DNA of 64,000 bases from Sparassis latifolia (Eukaryota; Basidiomycota; Agaricomycetes; Polyporales; Sparassidaceae), in NCBI GenBank assembly GCA_018466975.1, contig JAENRS010000022.1, positions 186,001 to 250,000 on the forward strand. Reading direction: 5' to 3'. The position numbers and the translations under genes were made by a program. The notes under the pieces are model-generated. The model was not told where the DNA came from. It saw nothing but the letters and a program-made list of their open reading frames with translations, and searched no databases. Numbering within the stretch: position 1 is the stretch's first letter; every line of letters starts with the position of its first letter. Positions 11,639 through 24,314 of the stretch are shown in pieces.

Positions 11639-14600
11639 ATGTCGGGCGAGGTCGCGATAGTACGTCAGTCCATACATGTCGACGTGCGCCCACTCACGGC
11701 GCGTAGGTCGGCATTTCCGCCGAATTACCTAGCGGGTCCTACTCGGAATCTAACTTGGACCATGAATCTTTCTACGAGTTCTTGATGAACCGGGGGCAGT
11801 CTTACGAACGACTACCCTCGAGTCGTTTCAATATTGATGCGTAAGTCCACGACTTTGAAATACTCGTTGCGGACGTTGATCCAACATCTTTCGTAGATGG
11901 AAGGGCAACGGGCTGGCGGAGATCCACGTCGACCAAGGCTCATTTCTCAAAGAGATTGACATGTTCGACAACGTCGAGTTCGGCATATCTGCCCGGGATG
12001 CCCGGTACATGGCTCCTGTCACCAGAAGGCTCCTCGAAAATTGCTTTCTCGCATTACTGGATTCGGGGATTGACTACAGGATGAAGAACGTTGGATGCTT
12101 TACCTCTGGCAATGCATTCGAGCTGACGAACATCTCTGAACCCGTGAGCTGTGGCATGCGTCATCTCAATAATGCTGTAAATTAAGGTGACGCGCTGTTT
12201 CAGGACGAGTATGATGCCAAGGGTACCTTCTCTGGTCTACCAGCAATGGTGGCAAATCGTATCTCGAACCACCTTGACCTACTTGGTCCCTCTCTTCCTA
12301 CCGACACAGCATGTAGTTCTACTCTCACGGCATTGCACCTGGGGATACAAGCAATTCTCAGTGGAGATTGCGAAGCTGCTGTCATTGGTGGTTGCCAGTT
12401 GAACCATCGGTAACTCTTCACTGTCATTGATGGAATTATCATCATACCAATTCATCATCTTCTTGAGGTTTTTGGATTGGTTCATGTACAGCCAAGGTGG
12501 TATTCTATCCAAAGACGGAAAGTGCAAACCGTTCGACACATCAGCAGATGGGTGAGTTTTTCTTTCTTGACGTTCAATTCGTCCTCAAAACCATGCAGAT
12601 TCGCGAGGGCGGAAGGTTGTGTCGCAATTGTGATCAAGCCACTCGAACAAGCATTGAAAGACCACGACCGTATCTACGCAACCGTAAGACCTACGCAGCT
12701 ACTTGTTCTCACTATACTGACGTAAATCTAAGGTATTGGGTACTGCGATCAATTCTACAGGATCAGGAGCCCCTCCTGGCGCGCCAGTTGCAGAGTCGCA
12801 ACGTGATGCGATGATACAGGCCTTCAAGCGTGCTGGACGACAACCACAGGAGGTTGACTATGTCGAAGCTCACGCCACAGGTATGTGAGTTATAAATAGC
12901 AAGCTAGCCACGGAACTGACTTAGCGAGTTAGGCACGGCTAAGGGAGATCCAACGGAGGCCAATTGGATTGGCGAGCACTTCCATAGAGAGGATGAATTG
13001 GTCATTGGCAGCGTCAAGGGAAACATCGGGTTCGTTCGTCCATCTTGTCATCATCCCTCACTAATTGATCGACCCTGCGAAGACATACCGAGATTGCGGC
13101 GTTCTTGACATCTCTGTCTAAGGTGATGTCGACATTCAAACATGGCGTCATCCCGCCTAACGTGAATCTTACGAACTTGAACGCTGCAATACACTGGGAC
13201 GAGTACAAGCTTCGAGTACCGACAGAACCGACAAGGCTCCCTTGTCGGAGTGACCGATCCTTGGTCGCAGTAGCTTGTTCTGGTATTGGAGGCTCCAATG
13301 GTCATGCAGTTATTCAAGGCCCTCCCGCAGCGGCACGTTTGTGCGACCAGAGCGCACCGAACCCAGACCGACCTGTCTTGCTCATGGCCTGCGGGTTGTC
13401 GCCACGGAGTGCCTCTTCTGTGGCAGAGGGAATTCAAGACCTGCTGAAGCAAGATCAGATCGATCTCTCTGCTTTGTCTACTGTCTTGGGTCGGCGATCG
13501 AAGCAAATGACGTGGAGATCATTTGCGGTGTTGGGAGGCTCTCAGTCGAGCTCTCCAGTGTTCTCTAACCCGCAGCACTGTTCGCGTGCGTCGCGATCAA
13601 CCGTGATGATTTTCTCCGGACAAGGTCCCCAGCACAAAGACAGTGAGTCAGCTACAACGTTCTTACTCGCTCATAGATGACAATATTGACAGTGGGCCGC
13701 GTCTTGTTCGAGATGTTCCCCGTTTTTCGCCAGAGCGTCATGGAAATGGACAGTGTTTTCGTGAAAGCCACAGGGAAGTCACTGAGAGCAGACTACGGTC
13801 TCTTCGATGGAACGCCGCCCCCGGAGATGTCGGATGTTTGGCCAATATCCTTGATTTTACCCTCTCTCGCGATCTTCCAGATCGCTCTGTATGACCTGCT
13901 CGTCAGTCTCGGCGTCAAGCCCGACATCGTCCTCGGACATTCGGCGGGAGAGACGGCAGTACTATACGCCTCGGGCGCTGGGTCGAAGGCGATGGCGATA
14001 GAACTGGCTATCCTTCGTGGAAGAGTGTTTTCGTCCCTGGAGTGTATGGGCGGGACGATGGCTGCACTTTCTTGTGGCCCCTCCGACGCGTCCGAGCTTC
14101 TCGCTCAGTATCGCGCTGAGGATCCTGACAGTATCGTTGAGATCGCATGTTTCAATTCTCCCTCTGCAGTCGCCCTTGCAGGCCAGAATGCGGCAATCGA
14201 TCGAGTGTTGGAGCTTGCGAAACTTCGCGACGTCTTTGGGCGCAGAATACGGACGAAAGTGCCCATCCATTCGTCGATGATGGAAGCTTGCCGCGACGAG
14301 TACTGTGGAGGCCTGCGTGAGCTCTTCGAGAGGTATCCAGGTCCCCATGTACCCCAGATTTCGACGTACTCCACATTTACAGGGGAACTCTTCTCCGGAC
14401 CGTTCGACGCCCAGTATTTCTGGGATAACACGCGCTCCCAGGTTCGATTTACACAGGCGATGGAAGCGCTAGGAAGATCTCAGAATTTGGCGTTCATCGA
14501 GAATGCGCCGCACCCAGTGCTCTCGGCATACGTGTCGTCTATGGTTGACCAGTCGTGCCCTGTTCTCTCCACGGTTCGACGCTCGAAAGGCGGGAAGCTC

Positions 14601-17600
14601 CTGTCCGAGTACAACGACATTCTGAACTTCTGTGGTCAGCTGACTACTGCAGGCCATAACTGTGTCGACTTCACATCGCTGAACACCCGTGCTTGTTATG
14701 AACTTGATGTCCGGTTACCTGTGTATCCGTTCACAAAGAAGCAGTTCCCTTTGTACCCAGATACGGCCGGGTATGCGAAGCAGATGGATTCACGAAGGGG
14801 TCCTATGAATCACAAGTACATGAAGATGAACAAGGAGACTCATCCCACTCTCGGTGAGCATATCATTAGAGGTGAACCGATCATGCCTGCAGCTGGTTAC
14901 CTCGAAATGGTGCGTGCTCGATGGACCTCTTGATGCGATCCACCCCACCTGAGAAGGACCTTTGACAGGCGCTTGAATTTGGAGCTTCAGCATTAATGAA
15001 CGTTAACCTTCGTTCGATCCTATCCTTGTCCGCAGAAGCACCTATCAAAGTCAACATTAACCTTGATGGGTGCTATTGGACGGTTAATTCCGGCACTTCA
15101 TCATCTCACACTCGAAAGGACGCTGAGATGGCTACGGTAAGGCTTCTAATCGTGGAAGGGATCGACGATGCAGCTGATGATGTCGATCTGATTACCAGAC
15201 AGAGATTCTACATGCCGATGGATACCTCTCCTTTGAGGAGCCATCTCCTAGCAACACTGTAGACATTTCTGCTATTCGCCGGCGTTGCAACACCTACGTC
15301 GATACTGGTATGTTAGCCGTTTCCTGACGTACATTAAGTTCACCATAATTACACAGATTTCTACTCTTCGTTGTCGTACTTCTCGTCATATGGTCCTCAT
15401 CTGCAGCGTGTAACGAATGCGTACCTCGGCTCGGGTGAGGCGTTGGTCTCTGTCAGAGGTTTGGATGAAACACTGTCCCAGTAAGTAGTTTCATTCTGGG
15501 CAGTACATCTTTCCTCACCTATCCACAGGGAAGGAAATTACGTTTTGCACCCCGCAATTCTCGACGCCTGCTTTCACATCATGACTTACAGACCCTTCCA
15601 CGGAGATTTCAATCCGAACGTCTACTACCTCCCGTCGTTCGTAGATGCTATCATTCTGCATCAACCCAGGCGGCCGAAATATTTCCCAGCGCATGTCTAT
15701 GCCCATGTTAAACTAACGCAGTGGACACCGGGTTGGTTATTTATATCCCGACGCCTCTATTGCAGGCTGATAACCTGTCGTGTCAGACTCAATGTACTAC
15801 AACATCGTACTTGCGGACGATTTCGGCAAGGGTCTATGCACGTTGCAACAGTTCAAGATGGCTAAGCACCGCATCAACCCGTTACCTGATATCTCGCGAC
15901 CGTTCGACATCGTTCTGCAACCTGCTGTGCCACAAACTTTGTCATCCGACTTGAGAGAAGTGCTCGATAATGGATTTAGCAAGAGAAGGATATCTATCAA
16001 GGGAGGAGATGTGAAGGTTCAGGTCACTGAGTGAGTCGGTACGTATCTGAAGGAGGGCTTGTGCTGATCATTCTCACAGATTCAAGCATCTTTCTATGGA
16101 AGACGGATTGTCCTTACCGCAGGACGTTCAATCTGCGTCCGATGAATTAGAGTATGTCCTGCTGAAGAGTAGTCAGACGTTGCGGGGCGCTATCTTAGCC
16201 CTTGGACCGACCAAACAAGTTGTGCGCCTCTTAGTCATAAGTAGTGGTATGTGGCATCCCTTTATTTCGCCGACGGGAACCTTATCGTTCGTTTGCAGTG
16301 GATGAATTGTTCGGCGAAGTCAAGAACATTCTCCGGGAGTTCCCAGACCTCTTCTTCGAGATTTCCGTCACCGATGCGCAGAAGTCGGAGCTCGTGGCTG
16401 TGGACTCTCGGAGTGGCATTGTACGCGTGGCTGAAATCGACTTGACTGATTTGACGCGCCCACCCCGCATCAATGTTTTCGACTTCATTATCATGCTCGA
16501 TAAGATGAGCCTGGAGATGAACTTCGAGGCAGTCATTCAAACCTGCAGCCGACTCCTACTTCCTGGTGGTACCTTGGTCTTGACGGAGCTAGTGGGCAAA
16601 GCCGTAAATGGACGGTCCCACAATTTCCTGCAAGATCTTGTCTCTCCTTCGTGGACTTCCCCAGAGTATATGCTCAGTCACTACCTTCGTTTGCTTCAGC
16701 AGGCCGGGTTCATAATATTTAGCGCTCACTGCATCAACGCTGCCACTGGGTCTCATTTTATCACTGCAGGTCAGCCTGATCCGCGAGTGGATGATGAAGC
16801 AGGCCAGGCTCTGTTCGGTTCATCGACTTCTCTCGTCTTTGATTACAAGTTTGGTGGAGAAATTGGATTGCAACAGAAGCTAAGCCAGCTGGATGTCACC
16901 CAGAAGTTGGCTCTATGGATTCTCGCTAGCGAGGGCTTAGACGGTGGTTCAGCGATGGGGTTGCTTCGCGCCTTGAGGAGGGAGTATCGTTCGTGGAATA
17001 TTCGCCTGGTCATATTTCCAGCGCGGTACACCAAGAACTCACTGAGATGCAATTGAACTCACTGAGACGATTGCCGGGAGATCGTGATCTCTTCAGAAGG
17101 CGAGCCTGTGGTTCCTCGGATGCTTCCCTTATCCCCAATAGGCCCATCCGTTTACAATACCTCTTCAAGCATCGCAGATAGCCTCCCGCTGAATCATGTT
17201 AACGTATCCGTCCAATGTTCTTCTGCGCGAGGTGATATCTCAGGGTTCCTCGGTATCGTCATGGAGAGCAACGATGCCCAAATGAGAAGGGGATCTTTGG
17301 TGGCGGGGCTGACGGCAGACGTTTCGCAACAGCTTTCAATCGACGCAGAGTCAATTCGTCCTATCTCCAATCACGTAGCGTGTTCTGGACCCGCCGCTGC
17401 GTCTTGCATACCCGGATTCACGACCGCGATCGTAGCGCCAGGAATTAGTACTTTCAATCACCTTGACCGCTTGCGATCGCTCCGCATTCTCCTCACGCAT
17501 TGTGACACAGATATTGGAATAGACGTCAGCTACGTCTATTCCACGAAGGGTGTGAAATTTACACAAACCACGGAGGATGCCCGCCTCGTTGATCTTGCAT

Positions 17601-20593
17601 GTTTGCGTGGCGGAGGTTTCGACTTGGTCATCTCAGGCTACACCGACCTTCCGCATCAGCAGGTGCTGAAGACACTGCTTAAACGAGGACGGGGCAGACT
17701 ATTCCTATGGAATGACGCTACGACAGGACTCATTGGCATTCGTGAGCATGATCCATGTGGATTCGGCGATGCCCTCGGTTGTGCGCTTGATCTCATTGAG
17801 GAGCACATGTCCACAATGGACGTAGGGATGCACCAGGTGATTTCCACCGCTCCCAAGAGCAGTGCTTTAACAGTTGTTCCTACTCGGCGTACTCTATTCG
17901 ATCCTGAGAAGACATATTTACTTCTCGGAGGAGTTGGCAGCCTCGGCGCGCACATAGCGATGATGATGTACGAGGTAAGCTTGGTGGTGTCCAGTCATCA
18001 CGGAGCCGTCTGACAGGTTTTTCAACCAGAGAGGTGCTCGCCACATCATCTTGACGTCTCGTTCTGGGGAGAAAAGCCTGCAGAGCCCAAAGAACCGAAG
18101 TCCTCGACGCCTGATCAGTTATCTCAAAGAACAGGAACATCTGCACATTCAACTTGAGGCAGTGGACGCGACCTCAGTAGCTGCCATGCAAGCACTCATT
18201 GCTTCCCTGCGCAGGCCACTCGGGGGGTGCATGATTTTGACGGCGGCATTATCAGATGGCCTCTTTCAGCATCTGACCGAAAGCGATTTCACAACTAGCT
18301 TCGCTTCCAAATCGGGTGTTTTAAACGTCATGAAGGACACTGTGGATATCGCAAGTCTCGATTTTGTGGTTGCCTTCTCCTCCGCGTCCGGACTTTTCGG
18401 TGTAGAAGGCCAATCTAACTATGATGCGTACGTCAATATCCACGTCTCGTCTATACCAGATATATTCATTTTTATTCAGATCTAACACTGCGCTGGAGGA
18501 AGCGCTGTCCAGCATACCGAACGCATTTTCCTTCATTTGTCCGGGTATCCTGGATTCTTCGTTGATGGCAGTTGGAGATGATCCCAGTAGTGGCAGTTTC
18601 GAACATCTCGTAGAGTGGGCATTGTCCACAGAAGGTGAGTTACATGTATTGAAGAGCCGACTGGACCTAATTGTGATGCCTTCTAGACATGATTTGCTGG
18701 CTTGAAGATGCGATCTACAGGCAACTTGTCGGGCAGCGCTTCAAACGATACATCCCTGACCTAGATTGGGAAGCCCTGGATCGGACCCTTGGAATGACCA
18801 AAATCGGTCAGCATGCTGTTCCGACGTGGACTACTACCCCTGTGTCCACTGCAGACCGTGCAGACGGGATTGCCGAGGTGGTTCAGAAAGTGCTCAGCAT
18901 CCCGCCCGACGATTTCTCTCCCGAAGTCCCACTCACGACGTACGGTCTGGACTCCTTATCGGCTTCCAGACTGTCATTCGTGCTGCGTCCGTTCGTCGAA
19001 GTCTCGCAGATCCAACTATTGGCAAACATGTCCTTGCGTGATCTGCAAGGGAAGGTCTCAGCATCTTTGTTGCCGTCAGCTGCAGGGAAGCAAGAGATCC
19101 GGAGGGAGCGCAGCGAGGCCGACCTTATGAACGAATTGGTTGCCAAATATACCCTAGACATGCATCCTCGCTCTACGGAATCTGCGTTGCACTCTCCGCC
19201 ACCTTCAGAGCACGTCGTCTTAGTTACAGGAACCACGGGAGCCTTGGGGTGTCACATCGTGGCTAGGTTGCTCAGCATGGATGAGGTGAAGCGTGTGTAT
19301 GGATTCAACAGGACGAGTACAACTGGCACCGCGCTATGGGCGAGGCAGGCAGCAATATTTGCTGCTCAGGGACTTCCTTCAAGTCTTGTCGACTCTCCCA
19401 AATTGACTCTGGTTGAGGGCGACCTCGCAGCAGAAGATCTTGGCGTTTCAGGTGACATCATGGACAAGGTCAGAGATATAACATTTTCCCGCGTCATCTG
19501 GGTACCTAACATCATCTGTAGCTCGTGGCAGTTACACATATCATTCACAACGGTTGGTACTATTACTCGATATCCAATTATATATACTTATAGCTGCACA
19601 GCTTGGAAGGTCGACTTTGGAACGCCACTCGCCGGATTTGAGGACCTGATCAAGGGCACACGTAGACTACTCGATCTCTCGACTCAGTCGACTTTGGAGA
19701 TACTACCGTCAATCTCTTTCCTCAGTTCGATCGGTGTCTACCAATGTACGTCCAAGATTATATCTATCGTACCACGCGACTGATACCTGCTACTTCCAGT
19801 TTCCGATGGTTGTCCTCTTGCTCCAGAGGCACCTATTCTGGACGCCGAAGTCGCTGCTCAAACGGGTTATCTGGAGTCAAAATGGGTAGGTGAACGCGTT
19901 GTCCAGATAGCCGCAGAGAAGATGTCACTGCGGACCAACGTTATTCGAATCGGACTGTTGACCGGAAGCGATAATGGCGCTTGGGATACTGCCCACTGGC
20001 TACCAGCTCTCGTCCAGTCCGGACCACATGTTGGCTGTCTGCCCGACGGTAACGACGTAAGTGATCCGACGCTGCTTGTTTTGACGTTTACTGACGGGCC
20101 GATGACATAGTTCATATCGTGGCTTTCCATGGACCTTGCTGCGGCAGCAGTTGTCGACATGCGCGACACTATGGGCGAGACACTGCACCTCGTACATCCA
20201 CGGCCAGTCACGTGGGATACCATCATGAAACCTATAGCGTTCATGCTTGCCGTCCCATTGGTGCCATATCGCGAATGGTTCGCTCGTCTGCAGAGCTCTG
20301 TCCTGGACACTGCCTCTGCGTCAAACAACTCCAAGGCAGGGGACCGAGTAAGCGGATCCACGATTGACGCGCTGAAGTTGATGGATATGTATCGGCTGGG
20401 AATGAAGAACCTGAATCCTCACAGGCGCACGAGCACGGAAAGCATGGGCCTTTTACCGAAGGTCGCTTCGCAGAAGGCGTTCCACGCTTCTGCAACCCTT
20501 ATGGACGAGCGTTTGTGCCCGCCTCTCTGTCCAGGCGATGCAAATAAATGGGTGCACTATTGGCAGAGCATCAACTTCCTGTCAGGACAGTAG
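11639..20593 (+). CDS. Reducing polyketide synthase, KS-AT-DH-(pseudoMT)-KR-ACP-reductase
   Basis: A type I iterative synthase that builds a polyketide chain from malonyl units. Start ATG 11639-11641; a first intron at 11660-11706 joins EVAI to VGISAELP. KS: catalytic Cys in DTACSST (about 12305), HATGT (about 12875) and KGNIGHTE. AT: GQGPQHKD, then GHSAGE with the catalytic Ser (about 13940). DH: HPTLGEHI with catalytic His (about 14845) and LDACFH with the Asp partner (about 15565). A methyltransferase-like segment at 16.1-16.8 kb (LLPGGTLVLTEL) lacks the glycine-rich SAM motif. KR: LLGGVGSLG (about 17925), Ser/Tyr/Asn in FSSASG and SNYDA. ACP: GLDSLSA carries the phosphopantetheine Ser (about 18955). 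The C-terminal domain is a thioester-reductase-type SDR with TGTTGALG and YLESK, implying release as aldehyde or alcohol. No ER is present. The reading frame is unclear at 17020-17085. At least 15 introns. Confidence 0.85.
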
Positions 20594-20841
20594 CGGACTT
20601 GCATGTCATATTATATGCGTGCTCCGTGCTCCGTGCCGAAGTTATGGCCCGCACTGGTGTTTGTTGTAGTATTTACTTCATGACTTTGTTTCTTGTACGA
20701 TACGTGTAGATGTCCAGAGAACCAATGCAAGAACAATTCTTTCCCGAGTCATGCCCACAGATGCTGTAGAAGAAGGAAAGTGATGCAGAGTATTCACTTC
20801 AACATATAAAAACTACTGAACATGTGCTGAATCCATCAACC

Positions 20842-21995
20842 TTAAGCAGGTCGTCGAAAGTGGACAAATTCGTTCACTGCGTTTTCTTCCTCCGGCACAT
20901 CTAGATCTCGGAAAGGGGCGATCAAGCGTACGTGGGGATGCTCACGCACCGCAACTCGTGGCGGTATTTGGAGAGAATCCTGTAAAAATGCATATCCGGA
21001 GCGATATGAACCACATCGATTAATTCCAAGCTTTCTATGATCGAAAGTGGCGGATTCACTACTGCGGGAAGTCTCTCGTCTGCCGCGGAATGAGTTATTG
21101 ACGTGCAAGACACTTAGCTTGAATCATCAGGCAAACAAGCTGGGTGCGGCATTGGACAAGGAAAATGATATCCGGGCCCATGTGCTGATCTGGAAGGTAG
21201 AGGAACCGTTCATGCCCTGAAGTCACAGCTGGACGTCCACAGCGCTGGACGCCCCGTACGCAAAGGGGGGGTCGCTCCTTGGCAAATGTAAGTGCGTGCA
21301 AGTTGAAAATCGCCATCGGCGTTCCGTCCTATGATCGAGACCAGATGGGCGAGCTGTGACAACCAAGGTTGTCCTTTGCTGTCGTTGTACAAAGTAAAGA
21401 CGTCCGCCAGCGACTTGACTTCATCAGAGACGCAGATGAGAGTGTGTATCCACGCGTAACTGCTGGTTCAATACGACGCAGGGGTTCCGAGACGTCGGCT
21501 CCAGTCGATAGTAAGGGATGAAATTCGACACAACGGAGTGCGGCCGCCATCACAAGGGATTCGTCTATGAGTTGAAGTAACGTCTGTACTTGCCTCCAAA
21601 TACCAGGAAGATCTAGCCTCTTCGTTCCCAGCCTGATACGGGGCAGCAAAATTTGGATCCTTCAAGTAGTCGCGGATGGCTTGTATTGTCGTGTCGCGAA
21701 TCCGATCCGCCAGCGTTGGAGCATCGAAGTGAGGCCCCGCATAATCCAGCCGTGCAGCGCCAGCATACGGTGAGATCGGTTCGCGTTCTCCCTGGTCGAC
21801 TTGCATGACATCCAAGGGTGCTCCGCCAGACGATTCAAAGAGGTCAGATGTGATGCGGGAGGAAGATGCTGCGTGGGTATACTGTGGAAGGGTGGCGGAG
21901 AATAGACTGGTCGGTCGCCGTAGAGACCACACCAGACGATGATGCGGCAGTATACTGCTCATCCGCGACAGTCGCACGCTGGAGATCAGCGGCAT
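20842..21995 (-). pseudogene. Decayed gene for unknown fungal protein
   Basis: Consecutive coding-looking blocks lie in the same order on the minus strand but in different frames. The first (21995 to about 21590) contains YAGAARLDYAGPHFDAPTL and ends RSSWYLE. It is followed by LLQLIDESLVMAAALRCVEFHP and, in another frame, VSDEVKSLADVFTLYNDSKGQPW (about 21430-21370). Then in a third frame comes GPDIIFLVQ...LVCLMIQAK (about 21185-21130) and finally PEEENAVNEFVHF. The shift near 21448 coincides with an ACAC repeat, and the one near 21265 with a run of G. I do not recognise the family. The spacing D-x(n)-QAK is reminiscent of PD-(D/E)XK nuclease folds, which is speculative. Some shifts could be unrecognised introns. 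Confidence 0.45.
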
Positions 21996-22290
21996 ATCGG
22001 GCTACGGCAGATAGATAATTTCTCGAAAGCTCGTGGGCTATGGCATTGACGAGTGATTGCGGTCCTGGACCGTCAGGACAACGAGTACAGGCTCAGAGAT
22101 TGGCGGCGGGATGGTACACGAAATTTGAAAAAAAAAATCATGAATGGCGATGGAGGTGCGGAGGCGTTGCTCCTACCCTCTGGGAAGTTGGTGAGGCCGC
22201 GCGGAGCCATTAATACACCAGATCGAGTAGATCGAGACGAACTCTGGGGACAGCTAAAACATAAGTCCAGCCCCGAGGACACTTCATGCT

Positions 22291-22365
22291 CGTACCTGCT
22301 GGATCTCAACGATCTTGGGTGATGCGATCCAGTTCCTGCAGCATGACGCCGCAGTGCGGAGGATA
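22291..22365 (-). pseudogene. MED21 first-exon fragment (copy 3)
   Basis: About 75 bp match the first exon and donor site of the intact MED21 gene (34790-34870), in the same orientation. Shared parts are the donor GTAC with CAGCAG, the GATCGCATCACCC block that encodes DRITQ, and the CTGCAGCATGACG block around the start codon. Between them several bases differ or are lost. No downstream exon is found beside it, so it is a fragment. Confidence 0.6.
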
Positions 22366-22775
22366 GAAATTGACGGCTCCGTTCGAAGGTTGAACAAAGC
22401 TGTTCGATTTTGTTCCACGAGCGGTAATATTTTTGCAAGTGCGATCACCATTTTCCCCCGAAAAGGCGCAGGCCGAGAGCTTGGATGCGAGCCTCGAAAC
22501 TGACCGTCCCCAGTAATCATGTGACGAGCTGGCACTTGCAAGCCCAAACAAACATGGACCCATTGCAATCGTGGGGTTGTGAATCCGAACCGCTGCAGCA
22601 TTTCGCACTGCGACGCAGCACCCATCGACCGACTCAGTCGTATTACTAGAATCTCAGTGAGTGTTAATTGACTTTATCGGGTACTTGATATGGTTCCTGC
22701 CAGTGACACTTTTTGCAGCAGCAGCGTACACCGCCGTCGAACGTCTCGTACGAAGTTTCCTGCTGCTCAAAGACG

Positions 22776-23684
22776 ATGGCTCGAAGTCGTCAACCCCCGT
22801 TCGTCTGGACACCTGCAAAGGCGCTTGTCCTAGACCGAATGAAGAATCCGTGGTGGCGCTTCTATTATACTTGGAAACAATATATTCTTGACATACCGAG
22901 ACGAGTAGTCATAGCTCTCTGGAGAGGTGAGTACTACGTAGAAACATAGCTTGCAATACGTTCACATTTGTGTCTAGTTACTCTCGCACGTTGGTTCTTT
23001 GTCAAGATATCTGGAGATGCAGACGTGGAAATCGCAACTTTGCGCTTTGTTGCAACACATACAAGCATACCCGTCCCTCGAGTTTGGTGGCGTTTTGATT
23101 ATCAAGGTTTCGACTGGATTGTATTGAGTCGTATAACGGGTAGTTCCCTTTCGGAAGTTTGGCCAAATCTATCTTTCGACGAGAAAGAGGCAATCGCCAC
23201 ACAGTTGGCGCGTTATATGGCCGAATTACGAAACCTCCCTCCTCCTCCTGGAACTATGATCTCTTCGGTGCTAGGAGGGCCTGTCAATTGCTCCCGTCTG
23301 CACGAAGATCCTTCGGGACCTTTCCGAGACGAGCAGCAGATGAACCTGCAATTGCGCAATCTTCAGCCACTCGAGTCGTGCTCCGCAACCGTAGTGTCCG
23401 CCCATTCGAGAATTCACCCCCTCGTGTTCACTCATAACGATTTCTATCCGCGTAACATCATGGTCCAGCATAACAAAGTGACTGCTATTATTGACTGGGA
23501 GTGTGCCGGGTGGTTTCCTGCGCATTGGGAGTATTGCAAGACGATGAATTGGGGAACGTGGGTTCATCCACATGCGCTGTGGTGCCCATGGGTCCACAAA
23601 TTTATTCCCCCTTTTTTGAATGAAGAACAGGCAGATCGAGAGCTTCTGGAACAATTTTTTGTGCCGAGTGCGCATGCACCGTAG
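22776..23684 (+). CDS. APH/choline-kinase-fold phosphotransferase-like protein
   Basis: An aminoglycoside-phosphotransferase-family protein; in basidiomycetes such genes form large families of unknown small-molecule or protein kinases. Two exons: MARSRQPPFVWTP to ALWR, then an intron with donor GTGAGT at 22927 and acceptor ending at 22977, then VTLARWFFVKISGDADVE. Visible motifs are the conserved VP.V....D..G..WIVLSRI block, the catalytic loop THNDFYPRNIMV (HxDxxxxN with catalytic Asp) and IDWECAG (the metal-binding Asp that corresponds to DFG). The C-terminal part, with W and H residues around HWEYCKTMNWGTW, is typical of the fungal group. An upstream in-frame ATG at 22713 is possible. The glycine-rich loop is weak. 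Confidence 0.75.
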
Positions 23685-24204
23685 GCGTCTCTATGGTGAG
23701 ACTTCTTCAGGTCTGAAGCAATCTGCATGGATGACCTTTTGACCATGGTCTCGTTGCGACAGGTACTTGAGTTTTGGTTCATTATATCCCGCTCCATCAG
23801 TGCTTTACAGACGACAATATAGCCGTCGATATACGAATTCTGATAGCAGTCCTTATGGCACGCGATTATCCCCGGGGATGCGTACACTCTTTTGTTCGCT
23901 GTCGTTGACTCATATGCATGCGAGGTGTTGCGGTACAATAACTCATTAATACACGATCATTCACGGAGCATCGAGATGCGCATGCGGTAACAGACGTGGT
24001 TTGAGGGAGAGGACCGAGTTCATGGCGCCATTAATTGCAATCTTTACCTTCATTCGACGCGGCAGTGCTGTGAGAGCAATCAGGAGTACTGTGTTAAGCT
24101 GGCAGACTTACAAATGATATCACGCAGACAAACAATGCATTCAATGCATCATACAGTATACTGCTTCTACCATGTACGCAAAGGATGCCTAACAGTTAAA
24201 CAAG
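23685..24204. other. Intergenic, no supported gene
   Basis: Nothing recognisable lies between the APH-like gene and the left arm of the long inverted repeat. Confidence 0.4.
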
Positions 24205-24314
24205 GAGGCAAGTACCTGCGGTATTTCTGGACGACAAATCCACGCCGCTACTACATTCTGGAGGAGGGGTTACTGTGTACCAAAAAGCATAGCGAAGACA
24301 AACGACGCCGAGGT

